This document shows positions 7,575 through 16,284 of a stretch of DNA of 64,000 nucleotides, one piece after another. The translations under genes and the position numbers were made by a program. The notes below the pieces were generated by a model. The model worked only from the letters and a program-made list of their open reading frames with translations. It was not told the origin of the DNA and searched no databases. The DNA comes from Pseudoduganella ginsengisoli (GTDB lineage Bacteria > Pseudomonadota > Gammaproteobacteria > Burkholderiales > Burkholderiaceae_D): contig NZ_WNLA01000017.1 in assembly GCF_009720865.1 (NCBI RefSeq), positions 95,602-159,601 on the forward strand, in the 5' to 3' direction. How positions within the stretch are numbered: position 1 is the first letter of the stretch; each line of letters starts with the position of its first letter.

Positions 7575-10157
7575 TTAAATCTTCAGTGCTTCCAGTAATT
7601 CGGTTTCAACTTGTAATTGCGTTCGCTGGTTCGACAATGCCGCGCCATCGACCAGGAATACGTCTTCCACGCGCTCGCCCAAGGTCATGACTTTCGCCGT
7701 ATGCAAGTTGATACGGTATTTGGTCAAGACATTGGCAATCGCATACAGCAGCCCGGTGCGGTCATTGGCGGCAATCGACAGCAGGTAATACTGGCCTTTT
7801 TCGTCCGGGCGTAAATCCACGGTCGGCTGGATCGGGAACGTGCGCGACTGGCGCGACAGGCGTCCCTTGACGGGCGACGGCAGCGGCGACTGGTTCGTCA
7901 GCAGTTCGCACAATTCGTGTTCGATCAGGCTGATGATGTCGCGGTAACTGTTGGCAAAGCTTTGTTCCGTCACGAGGAACGTGTCGAGCGCATAGCCGTG
8001 CCGTGTCGTATGGATCTTCGCGTCGAGAATGGAGAAATTCTTGCGGTCGAAGTATGAGCAAATGCGGGCAAACAAATCCGGCTGGTCTTTGACATAGACG
8101 GCGATTTGCAGTCCTTCGCCGATCGGCGCCAGGCGGCATTTCACCACTGGCGTCGCGCTGTTGAATTTCTCGTACAGCGCGCGCGTTTGCCATGCAATGT
8201 CGGACGAATCGTGGCGCAGGAAGTACGCCATGTCCAGCTGCTGCCACAGCGCTTCGTGCGCTTGCGGATGCAAGCCATACAGGCGCAAGGTGGCCAGCGC
8301 TTCCTGCTGGCGGTTTTTCAATTCGCGGTCAGCCGAGTGGGGTTCGCCGCCCAGCACGCGCAAGGTGACTTTATACAAATCCTCCAGCAGCTTGGCCTTC
8401 CACGCATTCCACACTTTCGGGCTGGTGCCGCGGATATCGGCCACCGTCAGCAGATACAGGCCCGTCAAATGGCGCTCATCGCGTACCGTCTTGGCAAACG
8501 CCTCGATGACGTCCGGATCGGACATGTCCTGTTTTTGCGCCACGTGCGACATCGTCAAATGCTGCTCGACGAGGAAGCTGACCAGTTCCGTATCTTCCTG
8601 CGAAATGCCGTGGTCCTGGCAGAATTGCACGACGTCGGCCACCCCCAGCTTCGAGTGGTCGCCGCCGCGGCCCTTGGCGATATCGTGGAACAGCGCTGCC
8701 ACATACAGCAGCCAGTGGTTCGGGAAGTTCGCCATCAGCTGGCTGCAGAACGGGTATTCGTGCGCGTGTTCCGTCATCGTGAAGCGGCGCATGTTCCGCA
8801 CCACCATCAGGATGTGCTGGTCCACCGTGTACACGTGGAACAGGTCATGCTGCATCTGGCCCACGATCTTGCGGAAGTTAGGCAGGTAGCGGCCCAGGAT
8901 CGACATTTCATTCATGCGGCGCAGCGCATGCAGCATGCCGACCGGCGCCTGCAGGATGCGCAGGAAGTACGCGCGGTTTACGGGATCGCGGCGGAAAGCC
9001 GAATCAATCTTGAAGCGTTCGTGCCACAGCGCGCGCTGCGTGCGGGCCGTCATGCCTTTCAATTCCGGGCGTTCCGTCATGCGCAGGAAGATTTCCAGCA
9101 TGCTTGAGGGCGTACGCTCGAACGTGTCGTCGGCAACGATGTCGATAAAACCATTGACTTCGTTGAAGCGCTCATTGATCGGAACCGGTGCGCCTTCCTG
9201 CGGGAACAGTTGCGCTTCAATGTTTTGCAGCAAAATCGTGTTCAATTGCGTCACGGTTTTCGCGGCCCAGTAGTAGCGCTGCATCAAGTGCTCGCTGGCG
9301 CGGCGCACGTGGTTGCCGCTGCCGGTCGCGTGCAAGCCGACGGATTCCGCAATGGCGGTCTGCACGTCGAACACGAGGCGGTCTTCGCGGCGGCCCGCAT
9401 GCAAGTGCAGCCGTACGCGGATATCCTTGAAGGCGCGCTCTTTTTCCATCAATTGCTTCGCTTCCGTCGGCGTGATCAAGCCATTGGTCGCCAGGGTGCG
9501 CCATGAATTGGCCAGGCCCGCGGCTTTGACCAGCCACAGGATCACGTGCAAGTCGCGCAAGCCGCCCGGGCTTTCCTTGCAATTGGGTTCCAGCGAAAAC
9601 GGTGTATCCTCATATTTCGCGTGGCGCTGCTTCATTTCCAGCATTTTCGCGTGGAAGAATGCCTGCGGGTCCATGGCCGCGTCGTAGCGGACGCGCAATT
9701 CGTCAAACAGCGCCGGGTTGCCGCACACGAGGCGCGATTCCAGCAGGCTGGTTTGCACGGTGATGTCGGCTTTCGACTCTTCCATGCATTCATCGACGGT
9801 GCGGATCGACGAGCCGATTTCCAGGCCCAGGTCCCACAGCAGTTGCACCAGTTCCTCCAGGCGGCTCCGCGTTTCCGCGTCGGGCGCCTGGTGCAGCAAA
9901 ATCAGCAAATCCACATCGGAGTGGGGGAAGAGTTCACCCCGGCCGAAGCCGCCCACCGCCACCAGTGCGGATTCGGGCGGCAGGGCCGCTTCATTCCATG
10001 CAATGACAAGGACTTCATCGACCACCTGCCGCAGCCGCCGCAGCAGCTTTTCCGGCATGCCGTCCTGGCGGAATCCTTCAATAACCATCTGGCGGCCAGT
10101 TTTCAGCTGGCCCTTGAGTTGCTCGCGCAACTCTTTCTTCATGGCGGCGTGCGGCAT
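7575..10157 (-). CDS. glnD: Bifunctional [protein-PII] uridylyltransferase/uridylyl-removing enzyme
   Basis: GlnD is the primary cytoplasmic nitrogen sensor. It uridylylates PII (GlnB/GlnK) when glutamine is low and removes UMP when glutamine is high. The 860-residue protein shows the nucleotidyltransferase motif GGFGRGELFPHSDVDLLIL near residue 68, the HD hydrolase motif in ALFHDIAKGRGGDHS in the middle, and two ACT domains at the C-terminus (about 690-760 and 795-860) that bind glutamine. The ATG at 10157 (MPHAAMKKEL) gives the usual length; the frame stays open into map, so a longer start would be wrong. The gene follows map by about 20 bases on the same strand. Confidence 0.95.
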   Translation of the reverse strand: MPHAAMKKELREQLKGQLKTGRQMVIEGFRQDGMPEKLLRRLRQVVDEVLVIAWNEAALPPESALVAVGGFGRGELFPHSDVDLLILLHQAPDAETRSRLEELVQLLWDLGLEIGSSIRTVDECMEESKADITVQTSLLESRLVCGNPALFDELRVRYDAAMDPQAFFHAKMLEMKQRHAKYEDTPFSLEPNCKESPGGLRDLHVILWLVKAAGLANSWRTLATNGLITPTEAKQLMEKERAFKDIRVRLHLHAGRREDRLVFDVQTAIAESVGLHATGSGNHVRRASEHLMQRYYWAAKTVTQLNTILLQNIEAQLFPQEGAPVPINERFNEVNGFIDIVADDTFERTPSSMLEIFLRMTERPELKGMTARTQRALWHERFKIDSAFRRDPVNRAYFLRILQAPVGMLHALRRMNEMSILGRYLPNFRKIVGQMQHDLFHVYTVDQHILMVVRNMRRFTMTEHAHEYPFCSQLMANFPNHWLLYVAALFHDIAKGRGGDHSKLGVADVVQFCQDHGISQEDTELVSFLVEQHLTMSHVAQKQDMSDPDVIEAFAKTVRDERHLTGLYLLTVADIRGTSPKVWNAWKAKLLEDLYKVTLRVLGGEPHSADRELKNRQQEALATLRLYGLHPQAHEALWQQLDMAYFLRHDSSDIAWQTRALYEKFNSATPVVKCRLAPIGEGLQIAVYVKDQPDLFARICSYFDRKNFSILDAKIHTTRHGYALDTFLVTEQSFANSYRDIISLIEHELCELLTNQSPLPSPVKGRLSRQSRTFPIQPTVDLRPDEKGQYYLLSIAANDRTGLLYAIANVLTKYRINLHTAKVMTLGERVEDVFLVDGAALSNQRTQLQVETELLEALKI

Positions 10158-10177
10158 CGGCGGTAACGGAATGATAT

Positions 10178-10996
10178 TTAAGCGGCGCGGGCGGATTGCG
10201 TAATAAAGGCAGGCGGAGGCGGCGAGCCGGCCGACAAGGTCAGCACTTCGTAGCCGGTTTCCGTCACCAGTACCGTGTGTTCCCACTGCGCGGACAGGCT
10301 GCGGTCCTTGGTTTTGATGGTCCAGCCATCGCCCATTTCGCGGATTTCACGGCGGCCCGCATTGATCATCGGCTCGATCGTGAAAATCATGCCAGGTTTC
10401 AGCTCATCGAGCGTGCCTGGGCGGCCATAGTGCAGCACTTGCGGCTCTTCATGGAATACTTTGCCGATGCCGTGGCCGCAGAATTCGCGCACGACGCTGT
10501 AGCCGGCTTTTTCCGCATGTTGCTGGATCGCATGGCCGATATCGCCCAGGCGGGCGCCCGGACGCACTTGGGCGATGCCCAGCCACATGCATTCATACGT
10601 GGTGTCCGACAGGCGCTTGGCCAGGATCGATGGTTCGCCGATGAAGAACATACGGCTGTTGTCGCCGTGATAACCATCTTTGATGACGGTAATATCAAGA
10701 TTGACGACATCGCCATTTTTCAGCACCTTGTCGCCCGGAATGCCATGGCAAATCACGTCATTGACGGACGTGCAAATGGCTTTCGGGTAAGGCGTATAGC
10801 CGGGCGGGCAATAATTCAGCGGGGCAGGGATGGTGCCTTGTACATTCGTCATGTACTCGTGGCACAGACGGTCCAGTTCGCCAGTGGTCACGCCCGCTTT
10901 GACGAACGGGGTGATGTAATCCAGGACTTCGGAACCAAGGCGGCCTGCCAGGCGCATGCCGTCGATGTCGGCCTGGGTGTGAATAGTGATGGGCAT
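10178..10996 (-). CDS. map: Methionine aminopeptidase, type I
   Basis: Removes the initiator methionine from nascent proteins when the second residue is small. The 272-residue protein has the pita-bread metal-binding residues in order: Asp in VVNLDITV, Asp in YHGDNSRMF, His in CGHGIGKVFHEEP, Glu in FTIEPMIN and Glu in WEHTVLVTE. Length is close to the usual 260-270; a proline-rich tail (SPPPPAF) is added. It is divergent from rpsB, the common arrangement in Proteobacteria, and is followed closely by glnD on the same strand. Confidence 0.95.
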   Translation of the reverse strand: MPITIHTQADIDGMRLAGRLGSEVLDYITPFVKAGVTTGELDRLCHEYMTNVQGTIPAPLNYCPPGYTPYPKAICTSVNDVICHGIPGDKVLKNGDVVNLDITVIKDGYHGDNSRMFFIGEPSILAKRLSDTTYECMWLGIAQVRPGARLGDIGHAIQQHAEKAGYSVVREFCGHGIGKVFHEEPQVLHYGRPGTLDELKPGMIFTIEPMINAGRREIREMGDGWTIKTKDRSLSAQWEHTVLVTETGYEVLTLSAGSPPPPAFITQSARAA

Positions 10997-11084
10997 GTTT
11001 TGCTTATTCGCTTATTAAAACGATCAATGTTTACGAATAAGATTATAGCCGACGGCCCATAGCAGAGCGGGCAGAGAGTGAAGG

Positions 11085-11113
11085 TTGCCGTGAACGCCAC
11101 TCTGACGTATAAT
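11085..11113 (+). promoter_or_regulatory. Sigma70-type promoter for rpsB
   Basis: A -35 box TTGCCG (11085-11090) and a perfect -10 box TATAAT (11108-11113) are separated by 17 bases, about 150 bases upstream of the rpsB start. The long leader between them is consistent with the translationally autoregulated S2 leader known in other bacteria, but no specific S2-binding structure was worked out. Confidence 0.75.
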
Positions 11114-11263
11114 CTCGGGTTGCTTGAATTCGGTTTTGAGCAATGTTGTAAAAACCACTTTTTCTTAAACGCGAATCCGTTCAAAAAGGGTGCCCAATTG
11201 GCCAACTTCATGGCTGATGCAAGGGTGGCTGGGCGGATTCCAGACATAACCCTGGAGTTTATA

Positions 11264-12016
11264 ATGTCCGTAACTATGCGTGAAATGCTGGAAGCCGGTG
11301 TCCACTTCGGTCACCAGACCCGTTTCTGGAACCCAAAGATGGCTCCGTTCATCTTCGGTCACCGCAACAAGATCCACATCATCAACCTGGAAAAAACCAT
11401 GGGCATGTACCAGGAGGCGATGAAGCACGTTCGCCAACTGGCCTCGAACCGTGGCACCATCCTGATGGTGGGCACCAAGCGTCAAGCACGCGACATCATC
11501 GCCGCTGAAGCGCAGCGCGCAGGCGTTCCTTACGTTGACCAGCGCTGGCTGGGCGGCATGCTGACCAACTTCAAAACGATCAAGACCTCGATCAAGCGCC
11601 TGAAAGACATGGAAGCTGCCATCGAAGACGGTTCCGTTGAGAAGCTGTCGAAAAAAGAAGCGCTGATGTTCACCCGCGAAATGGCCAAGCTGCAGAAATC
11701 CATCGGCGGCATCAAGGACATGGGCGGCGTACCTGACGCGATCTTCGTGGTCGACGTTGGCTACCACAAAGGCGCGATCACCGAAGCCGCTAAGCTGGGC
11801 ATCCCAGTGATCGGCGTGGTCGACACCAACCACTCCCCAGAAGGCGTAACCTACGTCATTCCAGGCAACGACGACTCCTCGAAAGCGATCACGCTGTACG
11901 CTCGCGGTGTTGCCGATGCAATCCTCGAAGGCCGTGCCAACTCGACCGCCGAAGTTCTGGAAACGATCAAGTCCGCGTCCAGCGACGAGTTCGTCGAAGT
12001 CAGCGAACAGGCTTAA
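11264..12016 (+). CDS. rpsB: 30S ribosomal protein S2
   Basis: Small-subunit protein S2, 250 residues, needed for S1 binding to the 30S particle. It opens with MSVTMREMLEAGVHFGHQTRFWNPKM and contains VGTKRQARDII, the QRWLGGMLTNFKTI segment and VDTNHSPEGVTYVIPGNDD, all diagnostic. The start at ATG 11264 is preceded by GGAG; the longer open frame back to 11078 is leader. It heads the rpsB-tsf pair and has its own strong promoter. Confidence 0.97.
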   Translation: MSVTMREMLEAGVHFGHQTRFWNPKMAPFIFGHRNKIHIINLEKTMGMYQEAMKHVRQLASNRGTILMVGTKRQARDIIAAEAQRAGVPYVDQRWLGGMLTNFKTIKTSIKRLKDMEAAIEDGSVEKLSKKEALMFTREMAKLQKSIGGIKDMGGVPDAIFVVDVGYHKGAITEAAKLGIPVIGVVDTNHSPEGVTYVIPGNDDSSKAITLYARGVADAILEGRANSTAEVLETIKSASSDEFVEVSEQA

Positions 12017-12069
12017 TTAATCATTTTAGTCGCAAGACTGAAATATTGATTCAGTAAAATCAGCAGTTT

Positions 12070-12102
12070 AAAAGGGGTGGCTTCAGCTCCCCCTTTTTTT
12101 TA
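12070..12102 (+). terminator. Attenuator or terminator between rpsB and tsf
   Basis: A stem AAAAGGGG pairing with CCCCTTTT around a short loop, followed by a run of eight or nine T. It lies in the roughly 165-base rpsB-tsf gap and probably lowers read-through so that S2 and EF-Ts are made in different amounts. Confidence 0.7.
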
Positions 12103-12182
12103 ACGACAGCGTATGGCGTGGCGCTGGAAGCAAGTGAGTTTCCGCAGCCCCATACCCCCTCACAGAATTACAGGAGAAATAC

Positions 12183-13094
12183 ATGGCAGCGATTACTGCA
12201 GCGATGGTTGGTGAACTGCGTGCGAAAACCGACGCACCAATGATGGAATGCAAAAAAGCCCTGACCGAAGCAGACGGCGACATGAACAAAGCAGAAGAAA
12301 TTCTGCGTGTAAAACTGGGCGGCAAAGCTGCCAAGGCATCGGCACGTATCACCGCTGAAGGCGTGGTGGCTGCTTACATCGCCGGCGGCGTTGGCGCCCT
12401 GGTGGAAGTGAACTCGGAAACCGACTTCGTTGCGAAAAACGACGAATTCCTGGCGCTGGCTCAAACCGCCGCCAAACTGGCTGCTGAAAAGAACCCGGCT
12501 GACGTGGCTGCCCTGCTGGCGCTGCCAACCGAATCCGGCCAGACCCTGGACGAAGTGCGTTCGGCACTGGTTGGTAAAATCGGTGAAAACATGTCGATCC
12601 GCCGCTTCCAGCGTTTCGAAACCGCTTCCAAGCTGGCTTCGTACCTGCACGGCACCAAGATCGGCGTGGTGGTTGAATTCGACGCCGCTGACGAGCAAGT
12701 GGGTAAAGACGTGGCAATGCACATTGCTGCAATGAAACCAGTGTCGCTGTCCGCTGACCAGGTGCCAAGCGAACTGATCGAAAAAGAGCGTTCGGTTGCC
12801 CAGGCTAAAGCTGACGAAGATGCGGCTAAAGCTGCTGCTGAAGGCAAGCCAGCCCAGTCGCCGGAAATCGTTGCCAAGCGTCTGGAAGGTTCGGTACAGA
12901 AGTTCCTGAAAGAAGTGTCGCTGCTGAACCAGGCTTTCGTGAAAAACGACAAGCAATCCGTTGAGCAAATGCTGAAAGCCGCCGGCGCCACCGTGAAATC
13001 GTTCACGATGTACGTGGTTGGCGAAGGCATTGAAAAGAAAGTCGACGACTTCGCTGCTGAAGTTGCAGCGCAAATGGCCGCCAACAAGGCCTAA
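12183..13094 (+). CDS. tsf: Translation elongation factor Ts
   Basis: EF-Ts, 303 residues, is the guanine-nucleotide exchange factor that recycles EF-Tu. The N-terminal UBA-like region (MVGELRAKTDAPMMECKKALTEADGD) is followed by the core with the EF-Tu-contacting TDFVAKN motif near residue 81. The C-terminal dimerisation helices end in EVAAQMAAN. A CAGGAGA sequence precedes the ATG. Codon use is that of a highly expressed gene, like rpsB. Confidence 0.97.
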   Translation: MAAITAAMVGELRAKTDAPMMECKKALTEADGDMNKAEEILRVKLGGKAAKASARITAEGVVAAYIAGGVGALVEVNSETDFVAKNDEFLALAQTAAKLAAEKNPADVAALLALPTESGQTLDEVRSALVGKIGENMSIRRFQRFETASKLASYLHGTKIGVVVEFDAADEQVGKDVAMHIAAMKPVSLSADQVPSELIEKERSVAQAKADEDAAKAAAEGKPAQSPEIVAKRLEGSVQKFLKEVSLLNQAFVKNDKQSVEQMLKAAGATVKSFTMYVVGEGIEKKVDDFAAEVAAQMAANKA

Positions 13095-13105
13095 GCGTCA
13101 AAAAG

Positions 13106-13132
13106 AAAACGGGCCAAGCGGCCCGTTTTTTT
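13106..13132 (+). terminator. Rho-independent terminator after tsf
   Basis: A perfect 10-base stem AAAACGGGCC / GGCCCGTTTT with a four-base AAGC loop, followed directly by T residues. It closes the rpsB-tsf unit ahead of pyrH. Confidence 0.9.
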
Positions 13133-13220
13133 AAGCAAGACCCATCCGTCTCTACCGTGTGGCGGCAGATGGTGCAGTATAGTCTCACCCGAATAAAAAC
13201 CTACTTAGGAGCCCCAGCTC

Positions 13221-13937
13221 ATGTCAAAACCAGCCTACAAGCGCGTCCTCCTCAAATTGTCCGGCGAAGCCCTGATGGGTGATGATCCTTACGGTATCAA
13301 CCGCGGCACGATCGAACGTATGGTCGCTGATGTGGCCGAGGTCGCGAAAATGGGCGTGGAACTGGCAGTGGTGATCGGCGGCGGCAATATTTTCCGTGGC
13401 GTGGCCCCTGGCGCCCAGGGTATGGACCGCGCGACCGCTGACTACATGGGTATGCTGGCCACCGTGATGAATGCGCTGGCCCTGGCCGACGCGATGCGCC
13501 ACGTCGGCGTGACGGCCCGCGTGATGTCCGCGATTTCCATTGAACAGGTGGTTGAGCCGTATGTGCGCCCGAAAGCACTGCAATACCTGGAAGAGGGTAA
13601 GGTCGTGATTTTCGCCGCCGGCACCGGCAACCCATTCTTCACCACCGATACCGCCGCAGCCCTGCGCGGTTCCGAAGTCAGCGCCGAAGTCGTGCTGAAA
13701 GCCACCAAGGTGGACGGCATTTACACGGCCGACCCGAAAAAAGATCCCAACGCGACGCTGTTCTCCACGATCAGCTTCGATGAAGCAATCGCGAAACACT
13801 TGCAAGTGATGGATGCCACCGCATTTGCACTGTGCCGCGACCAGAAATTGCCAATCAAAGTGTTTTCCATCACCAAGCCTGGCGCATTGATGCGCGTGAT
13901 TAACGGCGAAGATGAAGGTACACTGGTTCACGTTTAA
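13221..13937 (+). CDS. pyrH: UMP kinase
   Basis: Phosphorylates UMP to UDP in pyrimidine nucleotide synthesis; the bacterial hexameric enzyme is regulated by GTP and UTP. The 238-residue protein has the amino-acid-kinase fold motifs KRVLLKLSGEALMG, AVVIGGGNIFRG, FAAGTGNPFFTTDTAAALR and the VDGIYTADPKKDP segment. A TAGGAG sequence lies upstream of ATG 13221. A TATAGT at 13178-13183 may be the -10 of its promoter, but I see no good -35. frr follows 27 bases downstream. Confidence 0.96.
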   Translation: MSKPAYKRVLLKLSGEALMGDDPYGINRGTIERMVADVAEVAKMGVELAVVIGGGNIFRGVAPGAQGMDRATADYMGMLATVMNALALADAMRHVGVTARVMSAISIEQVVEPYVRPKALQYLEEGKVVIFAAGTGNPFFTTDTAAALRGSEVSAEVVLKATKVDGIYTADPKKDPNATLFSTISFDEAIAKHLQVMDATAFALCRDQKLPIKVFSITKPGALMRVINGEDEGTLVHV

Positions 13938-13964
13938 TTTATTTGCTAGACACAGGAGCAAGCA

Positions 13965-14525
13965 ATGTCCGTAGCTGACGTTAAGAAGAACGCCCAGGAC
14001 CGTATGGCCAAGTCCATCGAGACCCTGAAGGGCGACCTGGCCAAGGTGCGTACCGGCCGTGCCCACACCGGCCTGCTGGACCACGTGATGGTCGAGTATT
14101 ACGGCAACCCGACGCCGATCAACCAGGTGGCCAACCTGACCCTGATCGACGCCCGCACCATCGGTGTGGCGCCGTTTGAAAAGAAAATGGGTGCCACCAT
14201 TGAAAAAGCCATCCGTGATTCGGACCTGGGCCTGAACCCGTCGACGCAGGGCGACATGATCCGCGTGCCGACCCCGGCCCTGACGGAAGAGCGCCGTAAA
14301 GAGATGGTGAAACTGGTCAAGAGCGAAGGCGAAGACGCGAAAGTCGCCGTGCGCAACATCCGCCGCGACGCCAACGAATCGCTGAAAAAGCTGGTCAAGG
14401 ATAAAGCCATCTCGGAAGACGACGAGCGCCGTGGCGCCGACGACGTGCAAAAGCTGACCGACAAGGCGATCGTCGACATCGACAAGCTGCTGGCTGAAAA
14501 AGAGAAGGAAATCATGACCGTTTGA
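13965..14525 (+). CDS. frr: Ribosome recycling factor
   Basis: RRF splits the post-termination ribosome together with EF-G. The 186-residue protein shows the expected pattern: KNAQDRMAKSIETLKGDLAKVRTGRA in helix 1, then domain II with DHVMVEYYGNPTPINQVAN, then VRNIRRDANESLKKL and a final helix ending in IDKLLAEKEKEIMTV. AGGAG lies upstream of the ATG. The gene is cotranscribed with pyrH, and the palindromic element that follows may end this unit. Confidence 0.97.
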   Translation: MSVADVKKNAQDRMAKSIETLKGDLAKVRTGRAHTGLLDHVMVEYYGNPTPINQVANLTLIDARTIGVAPFEKKMGATIEKAIRDSDLGLNPSTQGDMIRVPTPALTEERRKEMVKLVKSEGEDAKVAVRNIRRDANESLKKLVKDKAISEDDERRGADDVQKLTDKAIVDIDKLLAEKEKEIMTV

Positions 14526-14532
14526 CGGTTAC

Positions 14533-14623
14533 CGTAGGGCGGATTAGGCATAGCCGTAATCCGCCATGCGTTGTGGCGGCGCCGGCATGGCGGATTACGC
14601 GGTTCCCGCTAATCCGCCCTACG
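14533..14623. repeat. REP-like double palindrome after frr
   Basis: Two nested perfect 15-base inverted repeats occupy the frr-uppS gap. The outer arms are 14533-14547 (CGTAGGGCGGATTAG) and 14609-14623; the inner arms are 14555-14569 (CGTAATCCGCCATGC) and 14585-14599. Inner and outer arms share the GGCGGATTA core, so the element is four related copies in alternating orientation. GGCGGATTA palindromes of this kind are known as dispersed intergenic repeats in several Proteobacteria. It may also terminate the pyrH-frr transcript. Confidence 0.8.
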
Positions 14624-14676
14624 TGGACGGCGCCGTTTTCATTGAGTGTCAACGTTTATTGGCTGTATAAGAGTTC

Positions 14677-15429
14677 ATGAAATATTCGAGTTCGACGACT
14701 GCGGTACCGGAAGCGCACAAAGTGCCACGCCACGTCGCCATCATCATGGATGGCAACGGCCGTTGGGCAACCAAGCGCTTCCTGCCGCGCGTCGCCGGCC
14801 ACGTCAAAGGCGTGGAAACGGTACGCACCGTGGTGGAGGCTTGTGTCACGCGCGGTGTGGAATATGTGACGCTGTTTGCGTTCAGTTCGGAAAACTGGCG
14901 CCGTCCGGAAGAAGAAGTGTCGTTGCTGATGCGCCTGTTCGTGACTGCGCTGGAGCGCGAAGTCGCCAAGATGCACGCCAATAACATCCGCCTGAAAGTC
15001 GTCGGCGACCTGTCCCGCTTCAATGACAAGCTGCGCCAGATGATTGCCCAGGCTGAACGCAAGACTGCCAACAACACGGGCTTGACGGTGACCGTGTGCG
15101 CCAACTATGGCGGACGCTGGGACATCATGCAGGCCATAGGCAAAATGGTGGCGGCCCATCCTGGCATGACGGATTTTTCCGAAGAGCAGCTGGCGCCGCA
15201 CCTGGCCATGGCGTATGCGCCGGAACCGGACTTATTCATCCGCACCGGCGGCGAAGAGCGTATTTCCAACTTCCTGCTGTGGCAGCTCGCCTATACGGAA
15301 CTGTACTTCACTGACACGTTCTGGCCAGATTTCTCTGAAGAGCAATTCGACAAAGCCATCGCGTCGTACCAAAACCGCGAACGCCGCTTCGGCCGTACCG
15401 GTGATCAATTGGCAGAAAAGACCAACTAA
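14677..15429 (+). CDS. uppS: Isoprenyl (undecaprenyl diphosphate) synthase
   Basis: Makes the C55 undecaprenyl diphosphate carrier for peptidoglycan and LPS by cis-condensing isopentenyl diphosphate onto farnesyl diphosphate. The 250-residue protein has the catalytic Asp in IIMDGNGRWATKR, the FSSENWRRP loop, and RTGGEERISNFLLWQLAYTELYF. The C-terminal region ending DFSEEQFDKAIASYQNRERRFG is also diagnostic. The stop codon overlaps the cdsA start. Confidence 0.96.
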   Translation: MKYSSSTTAVPEAHKVPRHVAIIMDGNGRWATKRFLPRVAGHVKGVETVRTVVEACVTRGVEYVTLFAFSSENWRRPEEEVSLLMRLFVTALEREVAKMHANNIRLKVVGDLSRFNDKLRQMIAQAERKTANNTGLTVTVCANYGGRWDIMQAIGKMVAAHPGMTDFSEEQLAPHLAMAYAPEPDLFIRTGGEERISNFLLWQLAYTELYFTDTFWPDFSEEQFDKAIASYQNRERRFGRTGDQLAEKTN

Positions 15430-16265
15430 TGCTGAAGACCCGGATCATCACCGCTGTGATTTTGCTGGCGGTATTGCTGCCCGTACTGTTTTTCAATGTT
15501 GCGCCAGCGTTTAACGCTGTCGTGCTGGCCTTCCTTGGCGCCGCCCTGTGGGAAGCGTCGCGCCTGTTCAAGGCGCCGCGCCCGTGGCTCAACGCCGCCG
15601 CGCTGACGGCGGCGTTTGGCTATACCTTCCTGTTGCGCGACATGAACGCCTCGTCCACGTTCTGGATGGCGCTGGGCGTCATGTTCTGGGCCATGCGCTT
15701 TGCGCCGGCCCTGAAACTGGGCTTGCCGCCGATCGACAGCAAAGGCAGCCACATGCTGGGCTTCCTGTACTGCATTGCACTGATTTCGTGCTTTGCCGCC
15801 ATTGTCGTGCTGTTCCGCCATTCGGCCACGTATTTGCTGTCGGCCATGGCCATCGTGTGGATCGCGGATATCGGCGCGTATTTCTCCGGCAAAGCCTTTG
15901 GCAAGCGCAAGCTGGCGCCATCGATCTCTCCCGGTAAATCGTGGGAAGGCGCCATAGGCGGCGGCATTGCCGTGCTGGTGCTGTGCGTGCTGTCGATCGT
16001 GTTCAGCACGAACGCCCCATGGCTGCAGGATACGTTTGCCGTGCAATTGCAAGCCCATAAAGGCTGGCTGATGACCGTGCTGCTGCTGGTGCTGATCACC
16101 GCTGCCAGCATCATTGGCGACTTGTTTGAATCGATGCTGAAGCGCCGCGCCGGCATGAAGGACAGCAGCAACCTGCTGCCTGGCCACGGCGGTGTGCTGG
16201 ACCGCATCGATGCATTGGTGCCTGTGCTGCCGATGGCGGCGCTGATCACCGCGTGGATCTCTTGA
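15429..16265 (+). CDS. cdsA: Phosphatidate cytidylyltransferase (CDP-diglyceride synthase)
   Basis: An integral inner-membrane enzyme that makes CDP-diacylglycerol from phosphatidate and CTP, the branch point of phospholipid synthesis. The 278-residue protein has about eight hydrophobic segments and the family signature near its C-terminus, with KRRAGMKDSSNLLPGHGG followed by the DRIDAL segment. SPGKSWEGAIGGG supplies the substrate-binding loop. The ATG overlaps the uppS stop (TAATG), so the genes are translationally coupled. Confidence 0.95.
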   Translation: MLKTRIITAVILLAVLLPVLFFNVAPAFNAVVLAFLGAALWEASRLFKAPRPWLNAAALTAAFGYTFLLRDMNASSTFWMALGVMFWAMRFAPALKLGLPPIDSKGSHMLGFLYCIALISCFAAIVVLFRHSATYLLSAMAIVWIADIGAYFSGKAFGKRKLAPSISPGKSWEGAIGGGIAVLVLCVLSIVFSTNAPWLQDTFAVQLQAHKGWLMTVLLLVLITAASIIGDLFESMLKRRAGMKDSSNLLPGHGGVLDRIDALVPVLPMAALITAWIS

Positions 16266-16284
16266 GGTCTTGAAGGAATACCCC

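Noticed and set aside
13155..13183. Full sigma70 promoter before pyrH
   Set aside because: Only the -10-like TATAGT is acceptable; the bases at the -35 position do not match.
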